A model generated the notes under the pieces. That model was not told where the DNA came from. It was given only the letters and a program-made list of their open reading frames with translations, and did no database searches. Positions 1 through 7,297 of a stretch of DNA of 11,584 bases are shown piece after piece; the first letter of the stretch is position 1; every line of letters begins with the position of its first letter. Origin of the DNA: Mollicutes bacterium (GTDB taxonomy: Bacteria > Bacillota_I > Bacilli_A > RF39 > UBA660); assembly GCA_012841465.1 (NCBI GenBank), contig DUUS01000085.1, positions 1 to 11,584 of the forward strand. Direction: 5' to 3'. Made by a program: the position numbers and the translations under genes.

Positions 1-782
1 GTGTAATTCTTTTCGATATAAGTAATAAATTGATATATTAAAAATGATAATATAAGTATTAGAACAATTCCGCTCATTACAAGGGTTAAATTAAATACTT
101 GAGTACCATAAAGAATTAAATAACCAATACCAGCTTTACTAACTAAAAACTCTCCCATAATAACCCCGATTAAGGACATTGATATATTAAGTTTTAAACT
201 AGATATTATTACTTCTTGATTATGAGGTATTATTAATTTAGTTAGTATTTGATAATTACTTGCTTTAAATGATTTGAAAAGTTTAATTTTATATGGATCA
301 GTATTAATAAGACCATTATAAATTGATATTAAAGTTACTATTGTATTTATAAGTAAACTCATTACTATAATCGATTTAGTATTAGCTCCAAGCCATATTA
401 TAAGTAGTGGTCCTAGTGATACTTTTGGTAGGCTATTAATTAGTGTTAAAAATGGATCACTAATTCTTTTTAATATTGGAATAGAATAAAACAGTACTGC
501 TAGTGAAAAACCTATTAAAGACCCTAGGACAAAAGAAACTAATATTTCTTTTAAAGTTACCCATATATGAATAAATAAATTATTATCAAGATATAAACCA
601 TAAAGGCACTTTATTATTTTAGATGGGCTAGAAAAAATAAAACTATTAATTATATTATACCTACTTAATAATTCCCATATCATTATAAATGATAGAGTAA
701 TAAATATTTGGGTTATTAAGATCAGTTTTTTTTCTAATTTTATCTTTTTTAAAAATTTTTCTTGTTTAAGAGATGTCTTTAT
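1..782 (-). CDS. ABC importer permease, SsuC/TauC/ThiX type (3' end beyond window)
   Basis: Reading the minus strand gives an open frame from just after an in-frame TAG (783-785) to the window edge, about 260 codons with no stop. The protein has a basic N-terminus, a first membrane segment around LILITQIFITLSF, then WELLSR and a SSPSKI stretch typical of this permease family. Several more hydrophobic segments follow. The cytoplasmic EAA-like loop is visible as KSFKASNYQILTKLIIP, followed by GEFLVSKAGIGYLI. It would form the membrane channel served by the ATPase and solute-binding protein encoded just upstream. The frame contains no ATG, GTG or TTG before the ATG at 681-683, which would cut away the first membrane segment. 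The likeliest start is therefore ATA at 780-782, eight bases after a GGGG core and overlapping the ATPase gene by 17 nt. The family call is firm; the start is inferred and the substrate is unknown. Confidence 0.88.
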   Translation of the reverse strand, partial: MKTSLKQEKFLKKIKLEKKLILITQIFITLSFIMIWELLSRYNIINSFIFSSPSKIIKCLYGLYLDNNLFIHIWVTLKEILVSFVLGSLIGFSLAVLFYSIPILKRISDPFLTLINSLPKVSLGPLLIIWLGANTKSIIVMSLLINTIVTLISIYNGLINTDPYKIKLFKSFKASNYQILTKLIIPHNQEVIISSLKLNISMSLIGVIMGEFLVSKAGIGYLILYGTQVFNLTLVMSGIVLILILSFLIYQFITYIEKNY

Positions 783-1512
783 CTAAATCACCCCAAACTA
801 AGTCATAGTAGTAATTAAATAATTCGTCTTTACGATTTTCAGATGGTAGTCTTTTATTTTTTAGTTTAATTTCATAGATGCTTTTTACTATGCAAGGTCT
901 TTTAGTTAAAACAACTACTCGGTCGCACATTGATACGCATTCAGCAATATCATGAGTAACTAAAATGGTAGTGACATTAGTGCTTTTAACTAGTCTATAA
1001 ATATCATCACTAATAGTAAGTCTAGTTACATAATCAAGAGCAGAAAGTGGTTCATCTAGTAAAATAATATCTGGCTTTGTTGCTAGAGTTCTTACTAGTG
1101 CGACTCTTTGTCTCATGCCACCTGATAAGTTATTAGGATATGCTTTTAGAAATGATGATAGACCAAAGTTTGTTAGTAATTTTTTTATGTAGTCAATATT
1201 TTCTTTAGTTTTTATATTTTTTATATCAAGTCCAATAGCAGCATTATCTAAAATATTAAGCCAGGGAAGTAGAGCATCACTTTGTAGCATATAACTATAA
1301 TTTTTTTTATCACCGATAATTGAGCCGCCCGATGCTTTTTCAATACCTGATAAGATGCTGAGTAAAGTACTTTTACCACAGCCAGAGGGGCCGACAATAC
1401 CGATAATTTCATTTTCATTTATATCTAGAGAAATATCCTTTATTGCGGATACTTCTCCATTTATTGTATGATAATCTTTGGAAACATTTTTGATTGATAG
1501 AATTTTATTCAT
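766..1512 (-). CDS. ABC importer ATP-binding protein, SsuB/TauB/ThiZ type
   Basis: This 248-residue cytoplasmic ATPase would power the importer formed with its two neighbours. All nucleotide-binding motifs are intact: Walker A GPSGCGKST (41-49), Q-loop in YMLQSDALLPW (Q77), signature LSGGMRQR (129-136), Walker B IILLDEP (149-155), D-loop SALD, and switch His in LVTHD (H187). The Q-loop context LLPW and the C-terminal VVVLTKRPCIV segment are typical of the nitrate/sulfonate/taurine/thiamine-precursor subfamily. Its ATG lies 8 nt inside the end of the solute-binding protein gene, so the two are translationally coupled. Its own last codons contain a GGGGTGAT that may serve as ribosome-binding site for the permease. 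The sequence does not show which solute is carried. Confidence 0.95.
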   Translation of the reverse strand: MNKILSIKNVSKDYHTINGEVSAIKDISLDINENEIIGIVGPSGCGKSTLLSILSGIEKASGGSIIGDKKNYSYMLQSDALLPWLNILDNAAIGLDIKNIKTKENIDYIKKLLTNFGLSSFLKAYPNNLSGGMRQRVALVRTLATKPDIILLDEPLSALDYVTRLTISDDIYRLVKSTNVTTILVTHDIAECVSMCDRVVVLTKRPCIVKSIYEIKLKNKRLPSENRKDELFNYYYDLVWGDLDKDIS

Positions 1513-2479
1513 TAAAGACTAAGTCTTCAAAAGGTACATATGAATTTATAAAGCCACCATCGATTATCATATCTTGTAGGTTAGTAAAAAAATCTTTTTC
1601 TATGAAAGTAGAATCAAGCCAAGAATCGGCTTCTTTATATCTATTTACTATTGTAGTAAGTTCATTAAGTGAAGTATCGGGAAATTGTTTTAATAACACT
1701 TTAGCAATAGTTTTACTGTCATTTTCTTTAGTAAAGATAAGAGCTTTATTAATAGCTTCTCTAAAATCATTAATTAATTCTTTGTTGTTTTCAACAAAAC
1801 TTTTTTTAGCATTAAAAGCAGTATAAGGTACTTCACCTGAGTGCATTCCAACGCTTGCTACGACATAGCCATATCCCATGTTTTCAACTCTAGTAGCATT
1901 TGGTTCAAATAAATTTACGAAATCTCCCTCACCACTTATAAATGCACTTGTTAGATTGGCAAAATCTACTGAATCATTTATAATTACATTTTTAGTATTA
2001 CTATTTTCAACAGCATTGATAAAGTTAAGTATTGGCATACCACCACTTCTTCCAGCAACAACTTCTTTACCACTTAAATCATCAAAGGTGAAATTATCAA
2101 TCTTTTCTCTTGAAACAATAAACTGACCATCTCTTTTTGTAAGACCTGCAAATGTTACTACATAGTCTTTTGTTCCTTCATTATAAACATAAATTGTTGC
2201 TTCGGGACCTGAGAAACCAATTTCAACATCTCCTGATAAAACTGCTGCTACAACATTATTTGCACCACTTGTTAAGATAAGTTCAATATTAATTCCTTTT
2301 TCTTCGAAGTATCCTTTTTCAATCGCAACATACATTGGTGCGTAAAATGGACTATGAGTTACTTCAGCAAGTTTTATAGTTCTCAGTTTACTATCATCAT
2401 CTTTATTATAGAAATTAAAAGCTATTACTGTAAGCACTATTACTAATAAGATGCCACCTAAACCTATTATTTTTTTCAT
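1505..2479 (-). CDS. ABC importer solute-binding protein, NMT1/THI5-like, membrane-anchored
   Basis: This 324-residue extracellular binding protein captures the solute for the importer. Residues 4-23 form a hydrophobic N-terminal segment followed by a charged linker. The mature domain starts with the family pattern TIKLAEVTHSPFYAPMYVAIEKGYF (split here: TIKLAEVTHSPF, then YAPMYVAIEKGYF at about 34-58). It continues with SGDVEIGFSGPEA (82-94) and a conserved middle around RDGQFIVSRE. This matches the NMT1/THI5-like (SsuA/TauA/ThiY) fold. The protein has no cysteine at all, so it cannot be a lipoprotein; the N-terminal segment is probably an uncleaved anchor or an ordinary signal peptide. It is first in the operon. 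An AAGGAGGA site sits 6 nt before the ATG, and a good promoter lies upstream. No TPP or other riboswitch was recognised in the short leader, so thiamine-precursor uptake is only one option. Confidence 0.9.
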   Translation of the reverse strand: MKKIIGLGGILLVIVLTVIAFNFYNKDDDSKLRTIKLAEVTHSPFYAPMYVAIEKGYFEEKGINIELILTSGANNVVAAVLSGDVEIGFSGPEATIYVYNEGTKDYVVTFAGLTKRDGQFIVSREKIDNFTFDDLSGKEVVAGRSGGMPILNFINAVENSNTKNVIINDSVDFANLTSAFISGEGDFVNLFEPNATRVENMGYGYVVASVGMHSGEVPYTAFNAKKSFVENNKELINDFREAINKALIFTKENDSKTIAKVLLKQFPDTSLNELTTIVNRYKEADSWLDSTFIEKDFFTNLQDMIIDGGFINSYVPFEDLVFNE

Positions 2480-2503
2480 TTAAATCCTCCTTAATACACT
2501 TTT

Positions 2504-2533
2504 ATTATATGTGTTTCAAAACCTTGGTGTGAA
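2504..2533 (-). promoter_or_regulatory. Promoter of the ABC importer operon
   Basis: On the minus strand a TTCACA -35 box (2528-2533) is separated by 18 bp from a perfect TATAAT -10 box (2504-2509). The leader is only about 20 nt and contains the AAGGAGGA ribosome-binding site (TCCTCC on the plus strand at 2485-2490). An imperfect dyad (AAACAC and GTGTAT arms) flanks the -10 box and might be an operator, but the arms are short. Confidence 0.65.
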
Positions 2534-2567
2534 TTGATAAAACCCCTAAGTTTTAAAAATATTTACC

Positions 2568-2596
2568 TTTACATAACAAAAATTGTTTGTTATAAT
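2568..2596 (+). promoter_or_regulatory. Promoter with embedded perfect dyad, coiled-coil gene
   Basis: A TTTACA -35 box (2568-2573) lies 17 bp from a perfect TATAAT -10 box (2591-2596). This is a strong sigma-A-type promoter placed 25 bp before the ATG of the coiled-coil gene. A perfect inverted repeat, ATAACAAA / TTTGTTAT with a 5-bp centre (2573-2593), fills the spacer and touches both boxes, which is where a repressor operator would sit. The promoter call is direct pattern matching; the operator role is inferred. Confidence 0.7.
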
Positions 2597-2621
2597 TTTA
2601 ATTAGAATAAGGAGGGTGTCT

Positions 2622-3953
2622 ATGAACACTATTATTGAGGAAATAAATGTTAAGTTAAATAAGATTATAGAAGATTTATCCGAAAATAAAAAAACCACTG
2701 AAGAAGCCTTAACTAAAGTTAACGCTAGCATCAAAGAAAAGATCAAAGAAGCAAAAAAACATAAAAAACAGGTTGATCAAGCAAAAAATGAAATTAAAAC
2801 TCTAGAGGATGAGATAACTTCATTAAAAAATGATTTAACCGATCTTCAAGAAAAATTTGGAAAAAAAGATTTAAAAGGAATTGTTGAAGCAGGTAATAAA
2901 GAAATTAATGCTAAAATACAAGATAAACAAAATCTTATTAACAAAGAAAAAGTTAAAATAAGTGAGTTAACTGCAAAAGCAAGAAGTATTAAAGATTTAC
3001 TAATTAATCTTAAGAAAGATAAAAATATAAAAGAAGAAAGATTAGAAAACTATACTAGTGCTTTTAATTACTATGAAGAAGAGTTAAATAAAATAATTTC
3101 ATATTCAAGTGATAATGCTGAAAACTTAGAAGTTAAAGTAGAAGAGGTTGAAGAGGTTCCTGTTTATAACTTTGATGGGGACATTGATGAATCAGAAGTA
3201 TTTGATGAAATATTATCAATTGATAACTCAATTAATAAGCGAGAAGAGCCAAAAGAAGAAACTAATTTAGAAGAAGATGATAAAGAATTAGATCAAGATA
3301 TTGATGAAGTAGAACTTGAAGAAGAAATTAAGCCTGATAATGAGTTTTTAGATAAACTTAAGAAAACTTCATTTGAACTTGATGAGTTAGAAGAAACAAT
3401 TGATTTAGAATATAATAATATTTTTGGTGAAGAACTTGAAGAAGAAAAAGTTGAAGAAGAAAAAGAAACTGAAATGCCAAAAACAAATATATTTGATAAA
3501 AATATTACTGAAGAAGAAATTTCTAATGTTGAACTACCTAATGTCTTTGGAAATGAAACAGAAGAAGATGTAGAGGGTTTCTTTGAAGAATTTAATCTAG
3601 ATTTTAATCGTTTTGATAATGATTCTCAAGAACTTTTAAAAAATAATTTTGATAAAGAAAAATATAGTGACATAATAAATCTTCTAAAAGATAATAATAT
3701 TGATTTAACTAATCTTTATAATTCACCTAATGTTTTATCTGAAGGTAATGTTGAAAATTTAAAACAAACAATTAATAGTTTACTTTTATCAGGTCAAAGC
3801 ACAGTTAATGTTGGACTAGTGTTAAACTCTCTAAGCAAAGTAAACAATGATAAATTAAACAATGTAATAAACTCTTATGGAGGAGAGTTAAATGGAGCTA
3901 ATATAACTGATATAGTTATTAAGTCAATAGAAAATAATCGAGGTGATAGTTAA
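2622..3953 (+). CDS. Coiled-coil protein with acidic linker and C-terminal helical repeats; function unknown
   Basis: A 443-residue protein with no signal peptide or membrane segment, so probably cytoplasmic. Residues 1-165 are a long charged coiled coil (heptad-rich Lys/Glu/Leu/Ile). Residues 166-325 are very acidic low-complexity sequence with repeated EEVEE, LEEE and EEEK runs. Residues 326-440 are a folded helical region whose rhythm (LLKDNNIDL-NLYNSPNVL-NVENLKQTI) resembles mTERF-like helix repeats. The ATG at 2622 is chosen because AAGGAGGG ends 5 nt before it; an upstream in-frame TTG at 2583 lies inside the promoter. The stop overlaps the next start by one base (TAATG), so the two products are probably made together. 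I do not recognise the family. The layout suggests a scaffold or an adaptor, but no activity can be named. Confidence 0.85.
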   Translation: MNTIIEEINVKLNKIIEDLSENKKTTEEALTKVNASIKEKIKEAKKHKKQVDQAKNEIKTLEDEITSLKNDLTDLQEKFGKKDLKGIVEAGNKEINAKIQDKQNLINKEKVKISELTAKARSIKDLLINLKKDKNIKEERLENYTSAFNYYEEELNKIISYSSDNAENLEVKVEEVEEVPVYNFDGDIDESEVFDEILSIDNSINKREEPKEETNLEEDDKELDQDIDEVELEEEIKPDNEFLDKLKKTSFELDELEETIDLEYNNIFGEELEEEKVEEEKETEMPKTNIFDKNITEEEISNVELPNVFGNETEEDVEGFFEEFNLDFNRFDNDSQELLKNNFDKEKYSDIINLLKDNNIDLTNLYNSPNVLSEGNVENLKQTINSLLLSGQSTVNVGLVLNSLSKVNNDKLNNVINSYGGELNGANITDIVIKSIENNRGDS

Positions 3954-4240
3954 TGGATTATTTACTAGATTTAGGTTTTACTAATCTTGAACTTGATAAT
4001 TTAAAAGAAACCTTAAATCCAGAGATTAAAAGTATGGTAATAGAGTTTCCTAAAATAGTAGCAGTAAATTATCAATACTTAAATAATCTCGGAATTTCAA
4101 ACTTAAAAGAAGTATTTACAAATCACACAAAAATGTTTTTACTTAATCCTGATAATTTTAAATCAATATTTGATAAATATGATGAAGCTGACTTAGTTAG
4201 ATGTATTGAAAAAAACGCAGCAGTTGTTGAAAAACTTTAA
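3953..4240 (+). CDS. Small mTERF-like helical protein; function unknown
   Basis: A 95-residue, probably all-helical protein. It shows a repeating pattern reminiscent of mTERF/leucine-zipper-like repeats: LLDLGFTNLELDNLKETL, then EFPKIVAVNYQYLNNLGI, then TKMFLLNPDNFKSIF and CIEKNAAVVEKL. A Pro or Asn recurs before a hydrophobic pair and a helix follows each time. Such repeats bind nucleic acid in mitochondrial proteins, but similarity here is by eye and function should not be transferred. The start ATG shares a base with the preceding stop and has a GAGGTGAT ribosome-binding site 5 nt upstream. The similar rhythm in the C-terminal part of the preceding protein suggests related folds or a split module. 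The final codons lie inside the terminator stem. Confidence 0.8.
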   Translation: MDYLLDLGFTNLELDNLKETLNPEIKSMVIEFPKIVAVNYQYLNNLGISNLKEVFTNHTKMFLLNPDNFKSIFDKYDEADLVRCIEKNAAVVEKL

Positions 4241-4262
4241 ATTAAATATTTAAAGTTTTTTT
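4230..4262 (+). terminator. Rho-independent terminator of the coiled-coil/mTERF-like pair
   Basis: A perfect 12-bp stem (4231-4242 with 4248-4259; arms AAAACTTTAAAT and ATTTAAAGTTTT) has a 5-nt loop and a run of seven T. The left arm contains the last codons and the stop of the preceding gene. It is AT-rich with few GC pairs but long, and the mirrored A-run could also work from the other side. Confidence 0.75.
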
Positions 4263-4312
4263 GTTAAGTAAATGTATAATGTAATGATTAGTTACCACTC
4301 ACTATACACTTT

Positions 4313-4337
4313 ATGATATCATTAATATAAGTAGGTG
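4313..4337 (+). repeat. 25-bp upstream block, copy 1 (before glucosaminidase)
   Basis: The palindrome ATGATATCAT is followed by TAAT, a variable base (A here), TAAG, a variable base (T here) and AGGTG. The same block lies at 7298-7322 before recX with 23 of 25 bases identical. It contains a possible extended -10 (TG-A-TATCAT) and ends in the ribosome-binding site of the gene at 4346. It may be a promoter plus leader module or an operator; no convincing -35 box is visible. Confidence 0.6.
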
Positions 4338-4345
4338 AAGTAACA

Positions 4346-6079
4346 ATGAAATTTATAAAAAAAGCAATAATAATAGTACTATTATTATTTCCAATTTCTT
4401 TAGTATCTGCTACAAATGGAATTGTTAACTCATCAAATGGAATAAATATAAGAAAAGAACCAACAACAAGTTCTGATATATTAAAAGCAATTCCTAATAA
4501 AGCAGAGTTTCATATAAGCGATACAAATGCAGGAACTGGAAATGGTTGCAAGGATAATTGGTATTATATATATTATAAAAATACCTATGGTTATGTATGC
4601 TCTACATATGTAAATACTAAAACTAATAATCAATCAACAACCTATGGAAGACCGTGGACTACCCCTAAAAAAGCAATAATGGGTGGTGCTCAATTTATTA
4701 GTGGTTCTTATATAGGTAGAGGACAATTTACTTCATATTTAAAAAAATTCAATGTAAACCCTGATGGTTATTATGAAGTTCATAATCATCAATATATGGC
4801 AAACTTAAGAGCTCCATCAAGTGAAGCTTCAACAACATATAATTCTCTTAAAAATAACGAAATGTTAAATAACCCATTTAATTTTATAATTCCGGTATTT
4901 ACTAATATGCCCGAGACTACTTTCGATACATCAGTTTTAAATATAACAAGAGAAGAAGCAGATGTTCAAGATGATGAATTTGAAGAATCTATAGCTGAGT
5001 TTGATGAAAGTTATAAACCGTATTTAAGATATCTTCATACAAAATACCCTCTATGGACATTTAGTGTTTTAGAAACTGGTTTAGATTTTGAAACAAGCTG
5101 GAGAAGACAACAAGAAATTGGAAGTATTCAAGTTGGAAACCAATCTTTATGTAAAAAACCAGTTTATGTTACTGAAGGAAGAAAAACCGGTGATATTTCA
5201 GGAAGCTGGTGCATCGCAACTGATGAAACTGTTAAGTTTTATCTAGATCCGAGAAATTTTCTAACTGAAAGATATATTTTTATGTTTGAAAACTTAGCTT
5301 ACTCTGATCTTTATACAGAAGAGGTTGTTTATGCAGCATTTGGTAATAGTTTTATGAGAGGAATATCTCCACTTGATAATCAAAGCTATAGTAGTATTTT
5401 TGTAGAAGCTGGACAAACACACAATGTGTCGCCACTTTATTTAGCTTCACTTGCAAGACAAGAAATTGGAGTGTCCCAAACTCCACCCTTTGTAGTAAGT
5501 GGAATAGAGTTTGAATATCAAGGATTTACTTATTCTGGACTTTATAATTTCTTTAATATTGGTGCTAATAGTTCGGCTGAAAATCCAGCAAAAGCAGGAC
5601 TTGTTTATGCAAACGGAGGAAAAGGACCAAACAATGGGGGAATAAATAATCCTGAGTTTATAAACATATTCGAAACTTTGAATCTAAAATATCTTCACAA
5701 TTATGTTTCAGGTTATGAAGAAGGTGCTACTATTAACTTTATAAAGAGTAAATCAGGAGAGAGCCTTAATATAATTGTTAGAGATAGGGCAGGTAAAATT
5801 AAAGAAAACAATCAAAAAATAGCAACTGGTGATAAAATTGAAGTAACAAGTGGAGAATATAGTCAAACATTTACATATCTTTTAAAAGGAGATATAAATG
5901 GCGATGGCGAAATAAATTCGGCAGATTTACTAGCTATCCGTCTTCATCTTCTAGGAACAAAAAAATTAACAGGTGAAAACTTAGTTAGTGCACTACTTGG
6001 AGATGGTGATGAGGTTAACTCAGCTGATTTACTGGCTATGCGCCAGCACCTTCTTGGAACTAAAAAAATAGAGCAGTAA
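4346..6079 (+). CDS. Secreted N-acetylglucosaminidase with SH3b and dockerin domains; catalytic region apparently permuted
   Basis: This 577-residue secreted peptidoglycan hydrolase has a signal peptide (1-22, cleavage near VSA-TN) and a bacterial SH3 domain (about 24-90, GINIRKEPTTSSDIL). The GH73-like parts follow in an unexpected order. Residues 103-190 hold the lobe with WTTPKKAIMGGAQFISGSYI, HQYM and APSSEA. Next come the YKPYLRYLHTKYPLWTF segment (223-239), LDPRNFL (300-306), SPLYLASLARQEIG (362-375, likely catalytic E373) and YNFFNIGA (400-407). A small beta-rich domain (about 460-513) leads to a C-terminal dockerin: GDINGDGEINSADLLAIR is a good calcium loop, but the second loop (LGDGDEVNSADLL) is out of register. 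It probably cleaves wall glycan between GlcNAc and MurNAc. The ribosome-binding site is AGGTGA. It is followed 8 nt later by a surface-anchored beta-sandwich gene. Confidence 0.88.
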   Translation: MKFIKKAIIIVLLLFPISLVSATNGIVNSSNGINIRKEPTTSSDILKAIPNKAEFHISDTNAGTGNGCKDNWYYIYYKNTYGYVCSTYVNTKTNNQSTTYGRPWTTPKKAIMGGAQFISGSYIGRGQFTSYLKKFNVNPDGYYEVHNHQYMANLRAPSSEASTTYNSLKNNEMLNNPFNFIIPVFTNMPETTFDTSVLNITREEADVQDDEFEESIAEFDESYKPYLRYLHTKYPLWTFSVLETGLDFETSWRRQQEIGSIQVGNQSLCKKPVYVTEGRKTGDISGSWCIATDETVKFYLDPRNFLTERYIFMFENLAYSDLYTEEVVYAAFGNSFMRGISPLDNQSYSSIFVEAGQTHNVSPLYLASLARQEIGVSQTPPFVVSGIEFEYQGFTYSGLYNFFNIGANSSAENPAKAGLVYANGGKGPNNGGINNPEFINIFETLNLKYLHNYVSGYEEGATINFIKSKSGESLNIIVRDRAGKIKENNQKIATGDKIEVTSGEYSQTFTYLLKGDINGDGEINSADLLAIRLHLLGTKKLTGENLVSALLGDGDEVNSADLLAMRQHLLGTKKIEQ

Positions 6080-6087
6080 GGAGATTT

Positions 6088-7296
6088 ATGAAAAAAATAA
6101 AATATTTAATAATTACTTTATTAGCACTTAGTTTTAATATTAGTAGTGCTTATGCATCAAGCGCTACACTTTCAACAAATGCATCTACTATTGAAAATGG
6201 TAGAAGCGTTACGGCAACACTAACATTAAGAAATGTAGCTGCCTGGAATGTAGAGATTGCTAGTGGTGGCTCAACTAGTGGATGTACCAAAAAATTCGTT
6301 GGTGATACTGGAGATGGTAAAAATGCCACTAAAACATTTACTGTAACCTGCAAAGCTACATCTATTGGTAGAATTAACTTCTTTATCAGTGGTGATGTTA
6401 CCTCGGCAGATGGTACTAATAAAAAAATTAGTGGAAGCAAAAATGTAACTGTTGTAAAACCAAGAGAAAAATCAACCAACAATAAGTTATCATCATTATC
6501 AGTAAAAGGATATGAATTAAGTCCAGCATTTGACTCAAACACTAATTCTTATGCAGTAAGCATTCCTTCAACTATTAAAACAATAACGATCGAAGCATCT
6601 AAAGCAGATCGTTATGCAAGTATTGAAGGAGTAGGTGAAAAAGAAGTATCAAGCGGTATCAATAACTTTGATGTTGTTGTTACAAGTGAAACAGGGGTAA
6701 GTAATATTTATAAAATAGTCGTAAATGTAGAGGATTTAGATCCTATTAATGTTACTATTAATGATAAGCAATATACGGTTGTAAAAGAAAAAGAAAACTT
6801 AGTAAAACCAGAGTTATTTGAAGATACAACTGTAACCATTGGAGAATATGAAGTACCTGCATTTACAAGTGAAGTTACTAACTTAACATTAGTCGGACTT
6901 AAAGATGAAGTAGGTAAAATCTCACTTTATCTATATGATAATGATAACTATAAACCATTTAATGAGATGCTTACTACTAGATTAAATGTAATGTTTTTAA
7001 ATATGGAAACTCCTATTGAAAACTTTACTAAAACAACAATTAATATAAACGGAGAAAGTATAATAGCTTATAAAAATGACTTCTTAACTATAGTTAAAGC
7101 TCTTAATCTAGCAAATGGAAAAGAAGAACTTTATACCTATGATGAAGATGAAAAGACTCTTCAATTATTTAATGAAAAAGCTTTTCAAGAATTACTAGTG
7201 ATTAATCAAGATATTTATATAATAATCTATATATTATCTGCTGCTATAGTAGTTTTATTACTTATTTCAATTCTTTTATATAAAAAATCACGATAA
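6088..7296 (+). CDS. Membrane-anchored surface protein with cadherin-like beta-sandwich domain
   Basis: A 402-residue exported protein. The signal peptide is 1-23 (AYA-SS). Residues 24-123 form a beta-rich Ig-like or cohesin-like domain (STIENGRSVTATLTLRNV, AAWNVEI, ISGSKNVTVV) with two cysteines, C66 and C88, that could form a disulfide. Residues 133-213 match the cadherin-like beta-sandwich pattern (LSSLSVKGYELSPAFDSNT, YAVSIPSTIKTITI, YKIVVNVE). Residues 214-370 are a less recognisable beta-rich stretch. A C-terminal membrane helix (about 375-397) ends in KKSR. The product should sit on the outer face of the membrane. Its AAGGAGA site overlaps the stop of the glucosaminidase gene, so the two are co-translated. 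It may hold or position the dockerin-bearing hydrolase, which is inference. No enzymatic residues are apparent. Confidence 0.85.
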   Translation: MKKIKYLIITLLALSFNISSAYASSATLSTNASTIENGRSVTATLTLRNVAAWNVEIASGGSTSGCTKKFVGDTGDGKNATKTFTVTCKATSIGRINFFISGDVTSADGTNKKISGSKNVTVVKPREKSTNNKLSSLSVKGYELSPAFDSNTNSYAVSIPSTIKTITIEASKADRYASIEGVGEKEVSSGINNFDVVVTSETGVSNIYKIVVNVEDLDPINVTINDKQYTVVKEKENLVKPELFEDTTVTIGEYEVPAFTSEVTNLTLVGLKDEVGKISLYLYDNDNYKPFNEMLTTRLNVMFLNMETPIENFTKTTININGESIIAYKNDFLTIVKALNLANGKEELYTYDEDEKTLQLFNEKAFQELLVINQDIYIIIYILSAAIVVLLLISILLYKKSR

Positions 7297-7297
7297 A

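Noticed and set aside
1494..1826. Plus-strand open frames inside the importer genes, and similar shadows at 1878-2126, 2546-2746, 6150-6542, 8739-8936 and 9306-9515
   Set aside because: They lie antisense to confidently identified genes, lack ribosome-binding sites and show no family features.
2480..2560. TPP or other riboswitch in the importer leader
   Set aside because: The transcribed leader after the TATAAT is only about 20 nt, and no conserved riboswitch core is recognisable.
2583..2621. TTG start 13 codons upstream for the coiled-coil gene
   Set aside because: It falls in the promoter spacer just before the -10 box, so it would not be transcribed, and the ATG at 2622 has a perfect ribosome-binding site.
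4275..4280. TATAAT as a sigma-A promoter for the glucosaminidase gene
   Set aside because: No acceptable -35 box at 16-18 bp; the upstream positions fall within the terminator stem. It cannot be excluded but is not supported.
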